A stretch of DNA of 64,000 nucleotides from assembly GCA_905160935.1 (NCBI GenBank), contig CAJHZI010000548.1, positions 473,501 through 537,500 of the forward strand. The letters are read 5' to 3'. The notes under the pieces are model-generated. The model had not been told where the DNA came from. It saw nothing but the letters and a program-made list of their open reading frames with translations, and did no database searches. Shown in pieces: positions 39,959 through 49,399 of the stretch. The translations under genes were made by a program, and so were the position numbers. The stretch comes from Enchytraeus crypticus (lineage: Eukaryota > Annelida > Clitellata > Enchytraeida > Enchytraeidae). Positions within the stretch are counted from its first letter, which is position 1. Each line of letters begins with the position of its first letter.

Positions 39959-40719
39959 CTGGGGCACAAAAAAATAATCCCCTAGCGAAATCTCAATAAC
40001 TTTAAGAAAACTCAAAATATCTCTACGACATTTTCGGAGCTTCTAGAGGAGGAATTTCTGCGTATATCCTGAAACTTTGGTTAAAATATTTTCATTAGTT
40101 ATGAAATTACAGCATTTCTACGAGAAAAGTGCTAAAATCAATTTTAACAAAACTTTTTGAAATGTCAGTCGTTCCTTTTGAAGAAAATGACGACCATGAA
40201 AAGGCCGTTTACTTAAGTGGTGGAGTTTAAACCTGCACTACATTGCTAGATACTCCAGTATAAGATGCCTAAAATTCGTTCTTATGTTAAAATTATTCCT
40301 AAATTTTGAAGAAAATGTCCGGTACTTTTGTTTAAAAAAGCCTTGTTAAAATTGATTTAAAATTTTTTTTCGAAGAAACGCTGTATTTTTGTTACTTCTG
40401 AATATATTTTCACTAAATTTGCAGGATATGTGTAGAAATTCCTCCTCTGAAATCCTCGAAAATTTTGTAAAACTATTTTGAGTTTTGTCCAAGTTATTAA
40501 GACTTTTGGTAAAAAAAGCCTTGTTAAAACTGATTTTGCACGTTTTTCGTAGAAAAGCTGTAATATTTTTCCTGCTCAATAGATTTTCATCACATTTGCT
40601 AGATATACGCAGAAATTCCTCCCCTAGAAGCTCCGTAAATTTCGTAGAGAAATTTTGAGTTTTCTTAAAGTTATTGAGATTTCGCTAGGGGATTATTTTT
40701 TTTGCCCCGGTCTCTATAA

Positions 40720-40777
<58 letters not shown>

Positions 40778-42466
40778 ATATATATCATATATGTAACATA
40801 TAACTATATATGTATAACTAATCATAGTGCCTTCGGAGAAACATGAATTCCGGGAATAGAAAAGGAATTTATGAACAGCATTGAAGATACATGCCTTCCG
40901 ATTGGCCTATGCTTTGTAGTATTTTATCAGTGTTTGCGAACTTATAAAAGTAATTTAGAAGAAAATATTTTAACATATTTGTCACTTATTAAAATAATGA
41001 TGCCATTTTAATATTTGGTTAAAATTATCCTGCCTTGAGAAAATAATGCAAAAGAAAATAAATTATATAATTTTTCTTTATTTTTTAAATATTCTATTCA
41101 AAAAATATAACCGAAAGCAATGAAGAATTTTAAATAATTATAACATAAGCAGTAAATGTGCCGGTTGGATAGCCCAATGGATAGCATTCATGACGGATAA
41201 GCAGAAAGCTATTGATTCCTATTCTACTCTGGCAGTATGATACAATATGATCAGTATCATTTGTGATGCGGAAAGAGCATTAAACTAAACAGTAACTTTA
41301 TTATGTATAGCTTTTCTTACCCTCCACAATAATTCAGAAATCATCTCCTTTCCTCATATAACTCTCACATTCATTCAGAGAAGGAGCTTATTCTGAAATA
41401 AAGTTCTAAGATCTTTACAGCCTCTATCCATCTTCGTTCTCCTCATATTCTCTCTTCTTGCCGACATCGCCACGGAGACACGGTTGGAGCGATGTCGGTA
41501 CGATATTCGATCGCGGATCAGTATGTGCGGGGTTCAAAGTCCTGAGCTCGCCCGTCACTGACATCGCTTTCGAGTAAAGAAACTAACGTTAACGTTACCT
41601 TTTTTAGCTTTTTTTATCTAATAGCCTACATGTAAAAAATGTTTCGCTTTCTATAGTATACGAGTCCGATTAGCGATGGCCTGACAATGAAAGGTGATAG
41701 AAATTAACCCATTAATGCCAAATTTCTCTTTTCATTTATTGTACTTAGTTTTATTCACTGTATTTTCATAAAATTAGTGCAATAGATGGAGTTTCGTAAA
41801 TAAAATTAGTACATTCTCGTCTCTTCTCTCTCTCAGTGTCCAGCCTATTGGCAGGTGTATTACTACACCAATACATTATCCTGTCGTAATTAAACTATTT
41901 CCAATTTAATTTCCGGGCCACTGAAGAATAGATCAATCGTTTGCAGCCTGTACTTTAAGAAGCTACTAAGCAAGATCTGCGGAAGGCAATGGGAAACATC
42001 TCAGAAGCTATTATTCCAAAACTACAAGCTACATTAAACTGTACACTTTTGTTGCAAACAAACAGGTGTGGCGGCCTAGTCTAGAAAATCCCAGCCGATT
42101 TAAACTTATCGGAGAGAAATCCATACGACCATCTGAACTACGCTTCCAGGAGATCAGCCTTAAAGAGTCGGAGAGGATTCAGTTCCTCAAGGGGGACGTG
42201 CTGGGACTCTATGTGTCCGACTCTAATCCCATAGCCTGGTCCTCCGTCCCTTGTGTCTCCGATCAGCAGCGGCACCGCTTTGCCTTCAGCACATCGGTCC
42301 CTCTGGTGGGCCAGTCGCTCAACTTTAATGTGGCGCCGCCTGGCGAATACTCCTGTCGACAATATTCTTTCTCTGCAGTACTCGGTAAGCAGATAGGTGT
42401 TTAAGGTTTGACTCTTTCTTTACCATTAAGTACTTTAATTAGTATTTTAATGGATGTTTAACTTGG

Positions 42467-42525
<59 letters not shown>

Positions 42526-43188
42526 ATAGTCCAGCTTGTAATAATATGTAGTCCACTAAGAATGTTAAATGGGATATAAACATTTCAATATAGGCCTACC
42601 TCGCGGCTATTGAGTGATCGAGTTGATGTATGCCTGTTTATAAAGCCAGAAGTTACTAAAATTGCTTTATTCATTTTCACTTACTCATAATGTATATTTC
42701 AACTAAATAAAAATTGACAAAAATCATAAATTACTGACCTACTGCCAGGGAAATTACTTTTTCAATGAAAACCTTGCAACAAGTAGACTAAATAGAAGAT
42801 GGCGAAGGTGCTCATGTCGAATGTGCTACACATCAATTATCGTTATCATAGTTTAAATTGAAAAGTATTCATTTACTAGTTACCAAACCAATTCCTCTGT
42901 GTCAAATCTTAAATTCACTACACCGATCAATCTCGATATATATCAAATTTATTTCCTTATTTATTTATTTAACAAAACCAGTATTAATAATAATAATAAT
43001 AATAATGATGAAATTTTTTTAAACAATAATAAAAAATAATAACAGTAACAAAGGCTAAACATTTCTCATACTAGGCCGTTGTAAAAGACTTCACCGTCAC
43101 GTTCTGGTGTGTATAAGATGAGGAATAAATTCATTAAACAATGCAAAACCTTTTCCTATATTACATGCACATATTACACACACATAAT

Positions 43189-43248
<60 letters not shown>

Positions 43249-43310
43249 AGTATATATATATTTGATACATTATATAATGTGGACAAAGTTGACATATAGG
43301 CCTATATGAA

Positions 43311-43362
<52 letters not shown>

Positions 43363-43497
43363 CTGTTTATATATATATATATATGTATATATAAGCCTAT
43401 ATACAGGTATACATGTATATATACATATATATATATAAATATATATATGTATATAATATAGTGTACACCTGTGTATAAGCTACCGTATACATATGCA

Positions 43498-43559
<62 letters not shown>

Positions 43560-43561
43560 AG

Positions 43562-43592
<31 letters not shown>

Positions 43593-43943
43593 TATATATA
43601 TATATATGGACATAAGTGAATATAAAATTGTTATTTCTATTTTTCAGCGGATGCGTCCAATTCCAAAGTCATAGAGGACTGGGTGTGTCCCACGGACTCT
43701 AGGATAACTGTTGGGACTCGAACCCTCGGTGAGGTCAAGCAGGTGACCTCTTATTTCCTAACTGAAGCGGATATGGAACTGTCGGACGGCGGACATGAGG
43801 ATTCGACCATCCGGACTAAAGATCCTTGGTGGAACTCTGAAGGAAAGCAACCCGTTCATTTGGTTCTAAGTACAATAGGCTGCCTTCTAGTGCTGCTGCT
43901 CATAGTGGGTGTTGTGAGTTATAACCGGGCCCTGAGGAGTTAG
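25900..43943 (+). CDS. Type I membrane protein with a beta-sandwich-like ectodomain module (3' four exons; 5' end not found)
   Basis: Four exons join in frame: 25900-26508, 32081-32247, 42066-42384 and 43648-43943, encoding about 463 residues plus TAG. All introns are GT-AG and the phases match (1-1, then 0, then 1). The first exon is GC-rich against AT-rich flanks and gives a region of about 203 residues with seven cysteines and an N-Y-T glycosylation site. Exons 2 and 3 give a module of about 160 residues with a D-G-L-I-K-S-W start, V-R-L-Q-V-W-R-P, a K-G-D-V-L-G-L-Y turn and a C-R-Q-Y-S-F end. I recall this pattern from uncharacterised marine-invertebrate surface proteins. Exon 4 gives a linker, one helix of about 22 hydrophobic residues and a 7-residue tail (YNRALRS). 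The first exon needs one codon base from an upstream exon, so the signal peptide exon is missing. Function is unknown; a secreted or surface recognition role is inferred only. Confidence 0.75.
26670..26852 (-). mobile_element. tRNA-derived SINE, family B, 5' truncated
   Basis: The minus strand retains the B box region and the full 3' half of the family; the head is missing. It is in intron 1 of the membrane protein gene. Confidence 0.8.
27112..27205 (-). mobile_element. tRNA-derived SINE head, family B-like
   Basis: The minus strand shows TTGCGTAGAACGTTAGTTAA, CGTCATGAAGATTTAATGCA and GGTTCGATTCCAGGACG. Confidence 0.65.
27300..27555. repeat. (TA)n / (CA)n / (TG)n block
   Basis: A (TA)n tract is followed by CACACACA-TATATA-TGTGTG, which is self-complementary, and a long (TG)n run. 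Confidence 0.95.
28205..28382 (-). mobile_element. SINE-like repeat with a LINE-like 3' tail
   Basis: Second copy of the family at 25366, ending TTGAACCTGCCACTTGGCAG and a (GA)n run. The 5' part has a TGGTTAAGGCATTG stretch that resembles a tRNA A box, but no B box is clear. Confidence 0.6.
28786..28851. other. Near-perfect 31-bp inverted repeat with 4-base loop
   Basis: Arms 28786-28816 and 28821-28851 differ at one position. The loop is CTAA. It could be a MITE remnant or a cruciform-prone site; no target duplication is clear. Confidence 0.85.
29435..29487. repeat. (TA)n microsatellite
   Basis: Nearly pure TA run. Confidence 0.95.
31166..31372 (+). other. Possible exon-like frame in intron 1
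   Basis: An open frame of 67 codons with protein-like composition ([16 protein letters not shown]). Its potential splice phases (0 and 0) do not fit between exons A and B, so it is not part of that gene model. Confidence 0.2.
32081..32247 (+). CDS. Exon B of the membrane protein gene (first half of the beta-sandwich-like module)
   Basis: The acceptor is AATGTTTTAG and the donor is TTACAG|GTAAAT. The 167-bp exon enters in phase 1, matching exon A, and leaves in phase 0. The peptide includes a G-S-R-V-W-G-H start and [10 protein letters not shown], and ends V-R-L-Q, which continues directly as V-W-R-P in exon C. Confidence 0.75.
33050..33175 (+). repeat. Three short direct repeats resembling the SINE A B-box region
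   Basis: TGCGGATCAGTAC, GAGGTTCAAAACC, GGTGTTCAAATCTTC and GAAGTTCAAATCTTC recur about every 45 bases. It looks like a degenerate tandem of SINE pieces. Confidence 0.45.
33617..33740 (+). mobile_element. Short LINE tail, R-K-A-D-E-D family
   Basis: Matches the last 120 bases of 53320-53660 (GGGGATTGAATGATGATATG, then CCCGGCCCTGGTTGAACTAG) and ends in a (GAT)n run. Confidence 0.8.
34900..35122 (+). mobile_element. LINE tail, K-R-G-R-G-R-P family
   Basis: Encodes [20 protein letters not shown] and continues to the CTGCTAGTAGGCAGTGCACT end and an AG run. It lies in intron 2 of the membrane protein gene. Confidence 0.8.
35540..35740. repeat. (TA)n followed by (TG)n
   Basis: Long TA tract with ATCT breaks, passing into GTGT repeats. 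Confidence 0.95.
35838..35932. repeat. (TA)n microsatellite
   Basis: Two TA runs split by CATTATACATATTA. Confidence 0.95.
36766..36828. repeat. (TA)n microsatellite
   Basis: Nearly pure run of about 60 bp in intron 2 of the membrane protein gene. Confidence 0.95.
37149..37285 (-). mobile_element. tRNA-derived SINE, family A
   Basis: Minus-strand copy with intact A-box-like head, B box and GACGTTAACATTAG tail, in intron 2 of the membrane protein gene. Confidence 0.85.
37738..37905 (+). repeat. C-rich 36-bp minisatellite, about four copies
   Basis: Units such as CCGTAACCCCCCTCAACCAC then GTATAACCACAACCCAAC. Strong C/G strand asymmetry in otherwise AT-rich DNA. Confidence 0.9.
37995..38215 (-). 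mobile_element. LINE tail, K-R-G-R-G-R-P family
   Basis: The minus strand carries AAAGGTCATAGAAGG-like to TGCCAGTAGTAAGTGCACTA and GA repeats, as in 55885-56190. Confidence 0.75.
38940..38998 (+). mobile_element. Very short LINE tail, R-K-A-D-E-D family
   Basis: CCCGACCCTAGTTAAACAGG followed by a (GAT)n run corresponds to the 3' terminus of the family at 53320. Confidence 0.5.
39049..39160 (-). mobile_element. tRNA-derived SINE, family A, 5' truncated
   Basis: Retains the B box and tail but loses the head beyond CGCGGATCAG, where AT-rich sequence begins. Confidence 0.8.
39795..39954. repeat. (TA)n array carrying MITE ends
   Basis: TA tracts into which the orphan end at 39854 and the MITE at 39955 are inserted. 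Confidence 0.9.
39854..39872. mobile_element. Orphan end of the same MITE family
   Basis: TTTTTTTTGCCCCAATCTG is a right-end terminus of the MITE that starts at 39955, ends next to TA, and is embedded in (TA)n with no matching left end. It is probably what remains of an older copy, or an aborted or gene-converted end. Confidence 0.6.
39955..40714. mobile_element. 760-bp mariner-like MITE with long, nested inverted repeats
   Basis: The left end starts CAGACTGGGGCACAAAAAAA and the right end is its complement with small changes; both are bordered by TA in (TA)n tracts. The arms match over roughly 210 bp (39955-40165 and 40505-40714). A second, more diverged copy of the arm sequence lies at about 40325-40495 in the orientation of the right arm. 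No transposase frame is visible. The short core shares a T-G-A-A-A-A-A-G-G-C-C-G-T-T-like block with the element at 60842. It lies in intron 2 of the membrane protein gene. Confidence 0.8.
40715..40800. repeat. (TA)n array
   Basis: Continuation of the target TA tract on the other side of the MITE. Confidence 0.9.
41461..41622 (+). mobile_element. tRNA-derived SINE, family A
   Basis: Head GCGATGTCGGTACGATATTC, B box with one inserted base (GGTTCAAAGTCC), tail ACGTTAACGTTACC. A 10-bp inverted copy of the head (CCGACATCGC) precedes it. Confidence 0.8.
42066..42384 (+). CDS. Exon C of the membrane protein gene (second half of the module)
   Basis: The acceptor is ACAAACAG and the donor is ACTCG|GTAAGC. 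The 319-bp exon enters in phase 0 and leaves in phase 1. It is GC-richer than its flanks. Key residues are V-W-R-P-S at the start, [14 protein letters not shown] and the closing C-R-Q-Y-S-F-S-A. Confidence 0.8.
42470..42521. repeat. (TA)n microsatellite near the exon C donor
   Basis: Pure run starting about 85 bases after the donor of exon C. Confidence 0.95.
43188..43610. repeat. (TA)n block upstream of exon D
   Basis: Over 400 bp of TA-rich sequence with ACAT, AAGT and GCCTATAT breaks, ending about 40 bases before the acceptor. Confidence 0.95.
43648..43943 (+). CDS. Terminal coding exon D: linker, transmembrane helix, short tail
   Basis: The acceptor is CTATTTTTCAG after a long TA-rich stretch. 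The first two bases complete an Ala codon with exon C. The exon encodes a linker of about 68 residues with an acidic stretch, then a hydrophobic helix with a run rich in L, V and I, then YNRALRS and a TAG at 43941-43943. The tail is too short for a classical signalling domain. Confidence 0.75.
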
Positions 43944-44076
43944 GTTAGTAGGCATTGCAGGCACATCAGTAGGGTTATGTTCTCAGTAAAGTTGCAGTAT
44001 TTAATTAATAAGTAAAAGTTAGTGTCGAGAGAAGTTTTATTTGACGGTAAAATTTAGCTAAATATAGAATGCCAAG

Positions 44077-44286
44077 AGGTTCAAGCCAGTTGGGTACTAG
44101 AGGAAAGGAAAGAGGTTCAATCCAGTAAAAATCTACAAGAGGAAGGATAAGAGTTTCAACCCAGCAGGGTATTAGAGGAAGGTTAAGAGGTTCAACATAG
44201 TAGGGTATTAGAGGAAGGTTAAGAGGTTCAACATAGTAGGGCATTAGAGGAAGGGTAAGAGGTTCCGCTCATCAGGGTACTAGAGA
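44077..44286 (+). repeat. 36-bp minisatellite in the predicted 3' UTR
   Basis: About six copies of a 36-bp unit (AAGAGGTTCAACATAGTAGG followed by GTATTAGAGGAAGGTT) lie between the stop codon of the membrane protein gene and a candidate poly(A) signal. The unit is a multiple of three, so the minus strand reads as a 12-residue peptide repeat with P-L-N-L-P-L, but I see no other sign that it is translated. Confidence 0.75.
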
Positions 44287-44354
44287 AAATTGTCAGCTGT
44301 TCTCTAACTGCATAGCCAGACAGTTTACTACTAGTTACTTAACAGTAGCTTCTG

Positions 44355-44360
44355 AATAAA
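44355..44360 (+). promoter_or_regulatory. Candidate poly(A) signal of the membrane protein gene
   Basis: An AATAAA hexamer lies about 410 bases downstream of the TAG stop and is the first clear one on this strand. It is a position-based inference only, because such hexamers are frequent in AT-rich DNA. Confidence 0.4.
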
Positions 44361-44449
44361 ACAGCTAGTGGGCGCAGTTCGTGGACGACAAGATCGGGTA
44401 TTGAGTGTTATAAGTAAAAATGCAGCATGACCCTGCTATCTCTATTTAA

Positions 44450-44760
44450 ACTTTATAATTAGAATTAGAATTGTAATTATAATTTGTTATAAATATAATT
44501 TTAATTATAGTCATAATTATAATTATAAAAACAATAATTATAGTAGTAATAATTATAATAATAATAAAAACAATAATTATAATTACAGTTATAGTTACAA
44601 TTTAAATATAATCGTAAACATAATCGTTCCACAATCGCAATCACAATAATAATCATTAAATCACAGTCATAATCGCTATCATAATCATAGTCATAATGAT
44701 AATCATAATTATAAACAGCTATTATTTATTTATTAACAATTTATTATTTATTATTTTCGT
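44450..44760. repeat. AATTATAA-rich low-complexity stretch
   Basis: Degenerate ATAATTATAATT and AATCATAATC repeats. Confidence 0.8.
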
Positions 44761-45231
44761 AACTTAATTCCTTAATTCTGTCTATGGCAGTATTGTTGTT
44801 GTGCGCCTTTCTACCCACAATGGATAATAACTAAGCTCAACAGCAACAACACCTCAGTCATAATGGCAGTAATTGAAGATCTTCGAAGATGATTTATTTT
44901 ATTAAAATATTGTCACATTATTTTCTTAAAGGTATGAAATTGCTCAAACAATTTGACGCTAATTCGTTGCTTAAATTATGTCACAGGATCTTTGCTATAA
45001 TTAAATTGAATACTTGAGACTATATTTGTAATTTCAAATGTTAGAACGGAATTTACGTTTATTTGAAATTTAGTAAATTTCAATTTTAACGGCATTTATT
45101 TCATGAACATGTCAGAGACAGGTGGATCCTATGAATTAAACTGAACATCCATGAAAACCGGTGTAGACCCTAAAACAAATGCTCACGTCACAAAAGACAC
45201 ATTGATCAGGACACTCATGACATATGTAATT

Positions 45232-46150
45232 GGAATGTGTAATTGACATGTATAATTGACATGCATAATTGACATGTGTAATTGACATGTGTAATTGACA
45301 TGTGACATAATTGACATGTGTAATTGTGTAATTGACATTGACATGTAATTGACATTGACATGCATAATTGACATGTGTAATTGACATGTGTAATTGACAT
45401 GTATAATTGACATGTGTAATTGACATGTATAATTGACATGTGTAATTGACATGTGTAATTGACATGTATAATTGACATGTAATTGACATGTATAATTGAC
45501 ATGTATAATTGACATGTGTAATTGACATGTGTAATTGGTGTAATTGACATGTATAATTGACATAATTGACATGTATAATTGACATGTGTAATTGACATGT
45601 GTAATTGACATGTGTAATTGACATGTATAATTGACATGTGCAATTGACATGTATAATTGACATGTGCAATTGACATGTATAATTGACATGTGTAATTGAC
45701 ATGTGCAATTGACATGCATAATTGACATGTGTAATTGACATGTATAATTGACATGTATAATTGACATGTGTAATTGACATGTATAATTGACATGTGTAAT
45801 TGACATGTATAATTGACATGTGTAATTGACATGTGTAATTGACATGTGTAATTGACAGGTGTAATTGACATGTGTAATTGACATGTATAATTGACATGTG
45901 TAATTGACATGTGTAATTGACATGTGTAATTGACATGTGTAATTGACATGTATAATTGACATGTGTAATTGACATGTGTAATTGACATGTGTAATTGACA
46001 TGTGTAATTGACAAATATAAATGACATAACAGCGTAATTGACATTTTCAATTGATATGACGGTGTAATTGACATGTGTAATTCAAATAACTGTGTAATTG
46101 ACATGTGTAATTGATACAACTTGTAATTGACATGTGTAATTGACATGTGA
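45232..46150 (+). repeat. 13-bp minisatellite array, about 70 copies
   Basis: Unit GTAATTGACATGT with ATAATTGACATGT and CAATTGACATGT variants. The period shortens locally where units are deleted (ATTGACATTGACATG). All three minus frames are open and give the same 13-residue peptide repeat (MSITHVNYTCQLH), as expected for a stop-free 13-mer. No gene signal flanks it. Confidence 0.95.
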
Positions 46151-46317
46151 AATAGTAAATGCTGACTACATAGATTGATCTGGATAGACAAATCGGTTAT
46201 TTATAATTTACAGTTTCTCAATTTTCATAGTATGTGGGGTAAACAATTTCCTGTATTCATTCGATAATATTAACTACGAATGCTAGCTTAATGTGCTTAT
46301 AACTTCAAGAATTCGTA

Positions 46318-46385
46318 ACTGGATGTGTTCTCTGACGCCATACAGTATCGTCTCTGACGCCATACAGTATCGTCTCTGACGTCGT
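46318..46385 (+). repeat. 24-bp direct repeat, 2.5 copies
   Basis: Unit TCTCTGACGCCATACAGTATCG. Confidence 0.9.
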
Positions 46386-46600
46386 CGATTGGTGAGAAAA
46401 TGGCAGTTAAACCTTTAAATATATTTTTAATACTAAAACCTGTAGACTAATCAAATAAGTAGCTCAAGCTAGCGATTAACATGTGTCATTAAACCTCTCA
46501 TGAGATGGTTGCAATGGTTATAATATTTATTTCACAATTAATAGAATATGCAGTTATTATGATTAGTGGTTTTGATTTTAAAATAAATGTTGTTATTACA

Positions 46601-46663
46601 ATTAAGGGATTTTACTTGTTAACATTAATATGTGTAATAATGTTAATAAGTAAAATCCATTAA
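46601..46663. other. Imperfect inverted repeat of about 27 bp
   Basis: ATTAAGGGATTTTACTTGTT and its complement with two or three mismatches; the loop is short and AT-rich. Confidence 0.7.
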
Positions 46664-46719
46664 TTTTACATATTTGACTACAGATCAATACGAAAAGTCT
46701 GCAACCCTGTCCTCTCTCA

Positions 46720-46744
46720 TCTCTCTCTCTCTCTCTCTCTCTCA

Positions 46745-46800
<56 letters not shown>

Positions 46801-46810
46801 ACCTCTCTCT
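46720..46810. repeat. (CT)n microsatellite
   Basis: Two CT runs, one of about 46 bp. Confidence 0.95.
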
Positions 46811-47699
46811 CTAGTTGTCTGCAGATCTCTCTATCTCCCTCTCATGTGCGTTGAGGCAAATTAAGTAATTATTGAAAATAATCATTCAATATGAGTTATT
46901 CTGCTCAACAATTTACTTCAATTTAACAATTCCTATCGTCACCGCTGTTCCGACCCATTCTTACAAGTAGTTGTTTAAGTTGTTTACCGTCAGTGCAAAC
47001 CGATTTACTTGTATTCAGTACGAAATTGTATGAACATACATGTATCTATGGTGCATAGAGTTTACAAGTGTTCAGAATGTTCTTTCGACTTTGCCTCATC
47101 TACATTGAAAGGTGGATGAGTATGGTTTTTAATGAGAGTTTACCAATGAGTGAGTCTGAGATTTGCATATAGGTTCTAGTAGAATTTAATATTGCTTAAT
47201 GAAAATATTGATGAATCCGTGAGAACCTTCTATACAATAGTTCAGTTGGAACAACTAAATAATTAATTAGCCAAAGACATGGTTTAATGGAGGTAATGGT
47301 TTCTGACTAAAATTTGTAACTGTAGCAGTTCCAAAATCAACTTTTCAAGCAAAGATTAATGATCACAAAGGTTAAGCATCTAAAATCTTAGATGTCTAAT
47401 TAAGCAGCTTAAAAGTAAACATTGCTCAAAAGAAGATCTTGGTGAAAAGAAGACTGCAATAGAATGCATCTTAAGGAATGATAATTGTATAATTAGGTGA
47501 TCAAGTGTTATCAACTGGTTGTAAAAGAAAATATTAATTTAACGTCGATTTCTGAATGTACAACAAACAATGAGATATGCTCATGATTAGAGGTTCTACA
47601 TGAGATCTCCTGCTTGTCAAGTGCATTACTGTCTCGGCTATCTTAACTCTCTAAAAATGTTTAAAGTCCTCTAACAAGGGCTGCAGATCAGTTTGTAAT

Positions 47700-47732
47700 A
47701 CGGAGAGGGAGAGAGGGAGAGAGAGAGAGAGA
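47700..47732. repeat. (GA)n tract
   Basis: GGGAGAGAGG then GAGAGAGA. Confidence 0.9.
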
Positions 47733-47889
47733 CTGGATCAGTAGACTAAATCAAAGACGTGAGAATGAGTTGAACATTTGCTTGCGTTTACTTGATGAAC
47801 TAAACATCTACTGTCTAAAAATTAATAGCTCAACAACTAAAACAGAGCCGACAGTACAATATAGTGCAAGTAACAATCAAAGAAAACTC

Positions 47890-49370
47890 AATTTATAAAT
47901 AATCTATTCCTTTTATTTCCATAATCAATCTGACAAATCGCAGACTGTAACAATATGACAGATAATATAGCAATGCATCAGATACAGGCAGAAAATCAAA
48001 AATACAAGATTGCAAATAGTACGATAACATTAAAAAATATTGACCAAGGCAAACTTATCCTACTTTAAGAGTTCTAAAGTCACATATAGCTATCTAAGCA
48101 TTATTAAACAGTAGTGGAAAACAATTTCAGCAGTTTAAAAATAAACGGGTAGACATGGTAAGTTAAAAGTTAATAATTTCTAGCATCATCAAGTATAATA
48201 CGGGTAATAAAGTTCTTGTCATTTAAACTATTTCGTTTAGTAGGAAGTGTGAAATTTCTACCGGCAACGTTTCTTCTAGTTAGATATTGGTGATAGGCCA
48301 GTGGAGGCAAAAGCGGGGTAAGTAGATGGGCGCTATCACTATGTACATTATTAAAAAGCTTATAATCAGCTGAAGCACACAAATCTTCAAAACTGGATTC
48401 CAAGTTGCAGAAATTTGCCTTTTTTGCTCGTCTCAAAAAAGCTTCAAGCCTCTTTCTATCTTCCGCAGTTAATAATTTCTAGCATCATCAAGTATAATAC
48501 GGGTAATAAAGTTCTTGTCATTTAAACTATTTCGTTTAGTAGGAAGTGTGAAATTTCTACCGGCAACGTTTCTTCTAGTTAGATATGGGTGATAGGCAAG
48601 TGGAGGCAAAAGCGGGGTAAGTAGATGGGCGCTATCACTATGTACATTATTAAAAGTTTATAATCAGCTGAAGCACACAAATCTTTAAAACTGGATTCCA
48701 AGTTGCAGAAATTTGCCTTTTTTGCTCGTCTCAAAAAAGCTTCAAGCCTCTTTCTATCTTCCGCAGTGGTAAAACCCCACCAGAATTGGGATGCGTAGGG
48801 AAGCCTATTTAATGTAGATGCTTGAAATGCCCTCTGAATGAGTTCGTTGGATAGTCCTTTAGTGCGTAGACTATACAAAGCAAAAGTATTGCTGGAACTT
48901 GAGGATAAGAGATTATTTATGTGAGTAGAAAAATAAAAATTGGAGGAAATTGTATCACCCAAACATTTCATATCTGACACGCGTTCTATGCCTTCAAGAT
49001 GAGGGGCTGCAGAAGCCTGCCTCTTATTATTTGGGGAGTGAAATATAATTTCTTTAGATTTTATTCTATTTAATTTTAGATTGTTAATTTTGGCCCAATC
49101 TTCAATATGGGTAAGTTCGACTTCTGTTAGATGAATATTGGATGCAGGCACAATTAAGTTTGTGTCGTCAGCATATTTAAGCAGCGCGTTTGATTTACTC
49201 AAAGTCTTAAGATCTGATGCAGTAACAACGAAAGCAGGAGGTCCAATGGCAGAGCCTTGAACTACACTAGCATTAATTGTTGCACAAGAAGAAGTATGAC
49301 CGTCAAAAATTGTCTGATGAGAGCGATTAGTTAAAAAACTAGCAATCCATTTCGTTTGAGATTTTTTTAG
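47890..49370 (-). mobile_element. 5'-truncated LINE: reverse transcriptase C-terminal half with 3' UTR
   Basis: The minus strand encodes the second half of a non-LTR reverse transcriptase. It shows a V-V-Q-G-S-A-I-G-P motif and the catalytic Y-A-D-D box, then K-L-N-R-I-K-S-K-E-I-I-F and a C-terminal region up to a stop at about 48170. A tail of about 280 bp follows with an AATAAA at 47917-47912. The upstream RT motifs and the endonuclease are missing, typical of incomplete target-primed insertion. The frame is broken by an internal tandem duplication. CR1/L2/Jockey-type is likely; the clade is not certain. Confidence 0.85.
48169..48766 (-). repeat. Tandem duplication of 299 bp inside the LINE
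   Basis: Two head-to-tail copies (about 48169-48467 and 48468-48766) are nearly identical. The copy nearer the LINE 5' side has a one-base loss in an A run that breaks the frame, while the other copy keeps the frame to the stop. The high identity implies a recent duplication after insertion. Confidence 0.85.
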
Positions 49371-49399
49371 GATGCACGTATATACATAAAACATTGATG

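Noticed and set aside
41160..41290. tRNA gene suggested by TAGCCCAATGGATAGC
   Set aside because: The B box is degraded and no clover-leaf forms; probably an old SINE head.
41915..42010. Coding exon just upstream of exon C
   Set aside because: The stretch with GGAAGGCAATGGGAAAC recurs inverted near 25520, so it is a repeat.
45136..46191. Three overlapping minus-strand frames of 270-351 codons
   Set aside because: All are readings of one 13-bp tandem repeat; identical peptides in all frames, no splice sites or promoter, and no coding bias outside the array.
48170..48436. Separate gene for the 88-codon minus frame
   Set aside because: It is the second copy of the tandem duplication within the LINE and encodes the end of the same reverse transcriptase.
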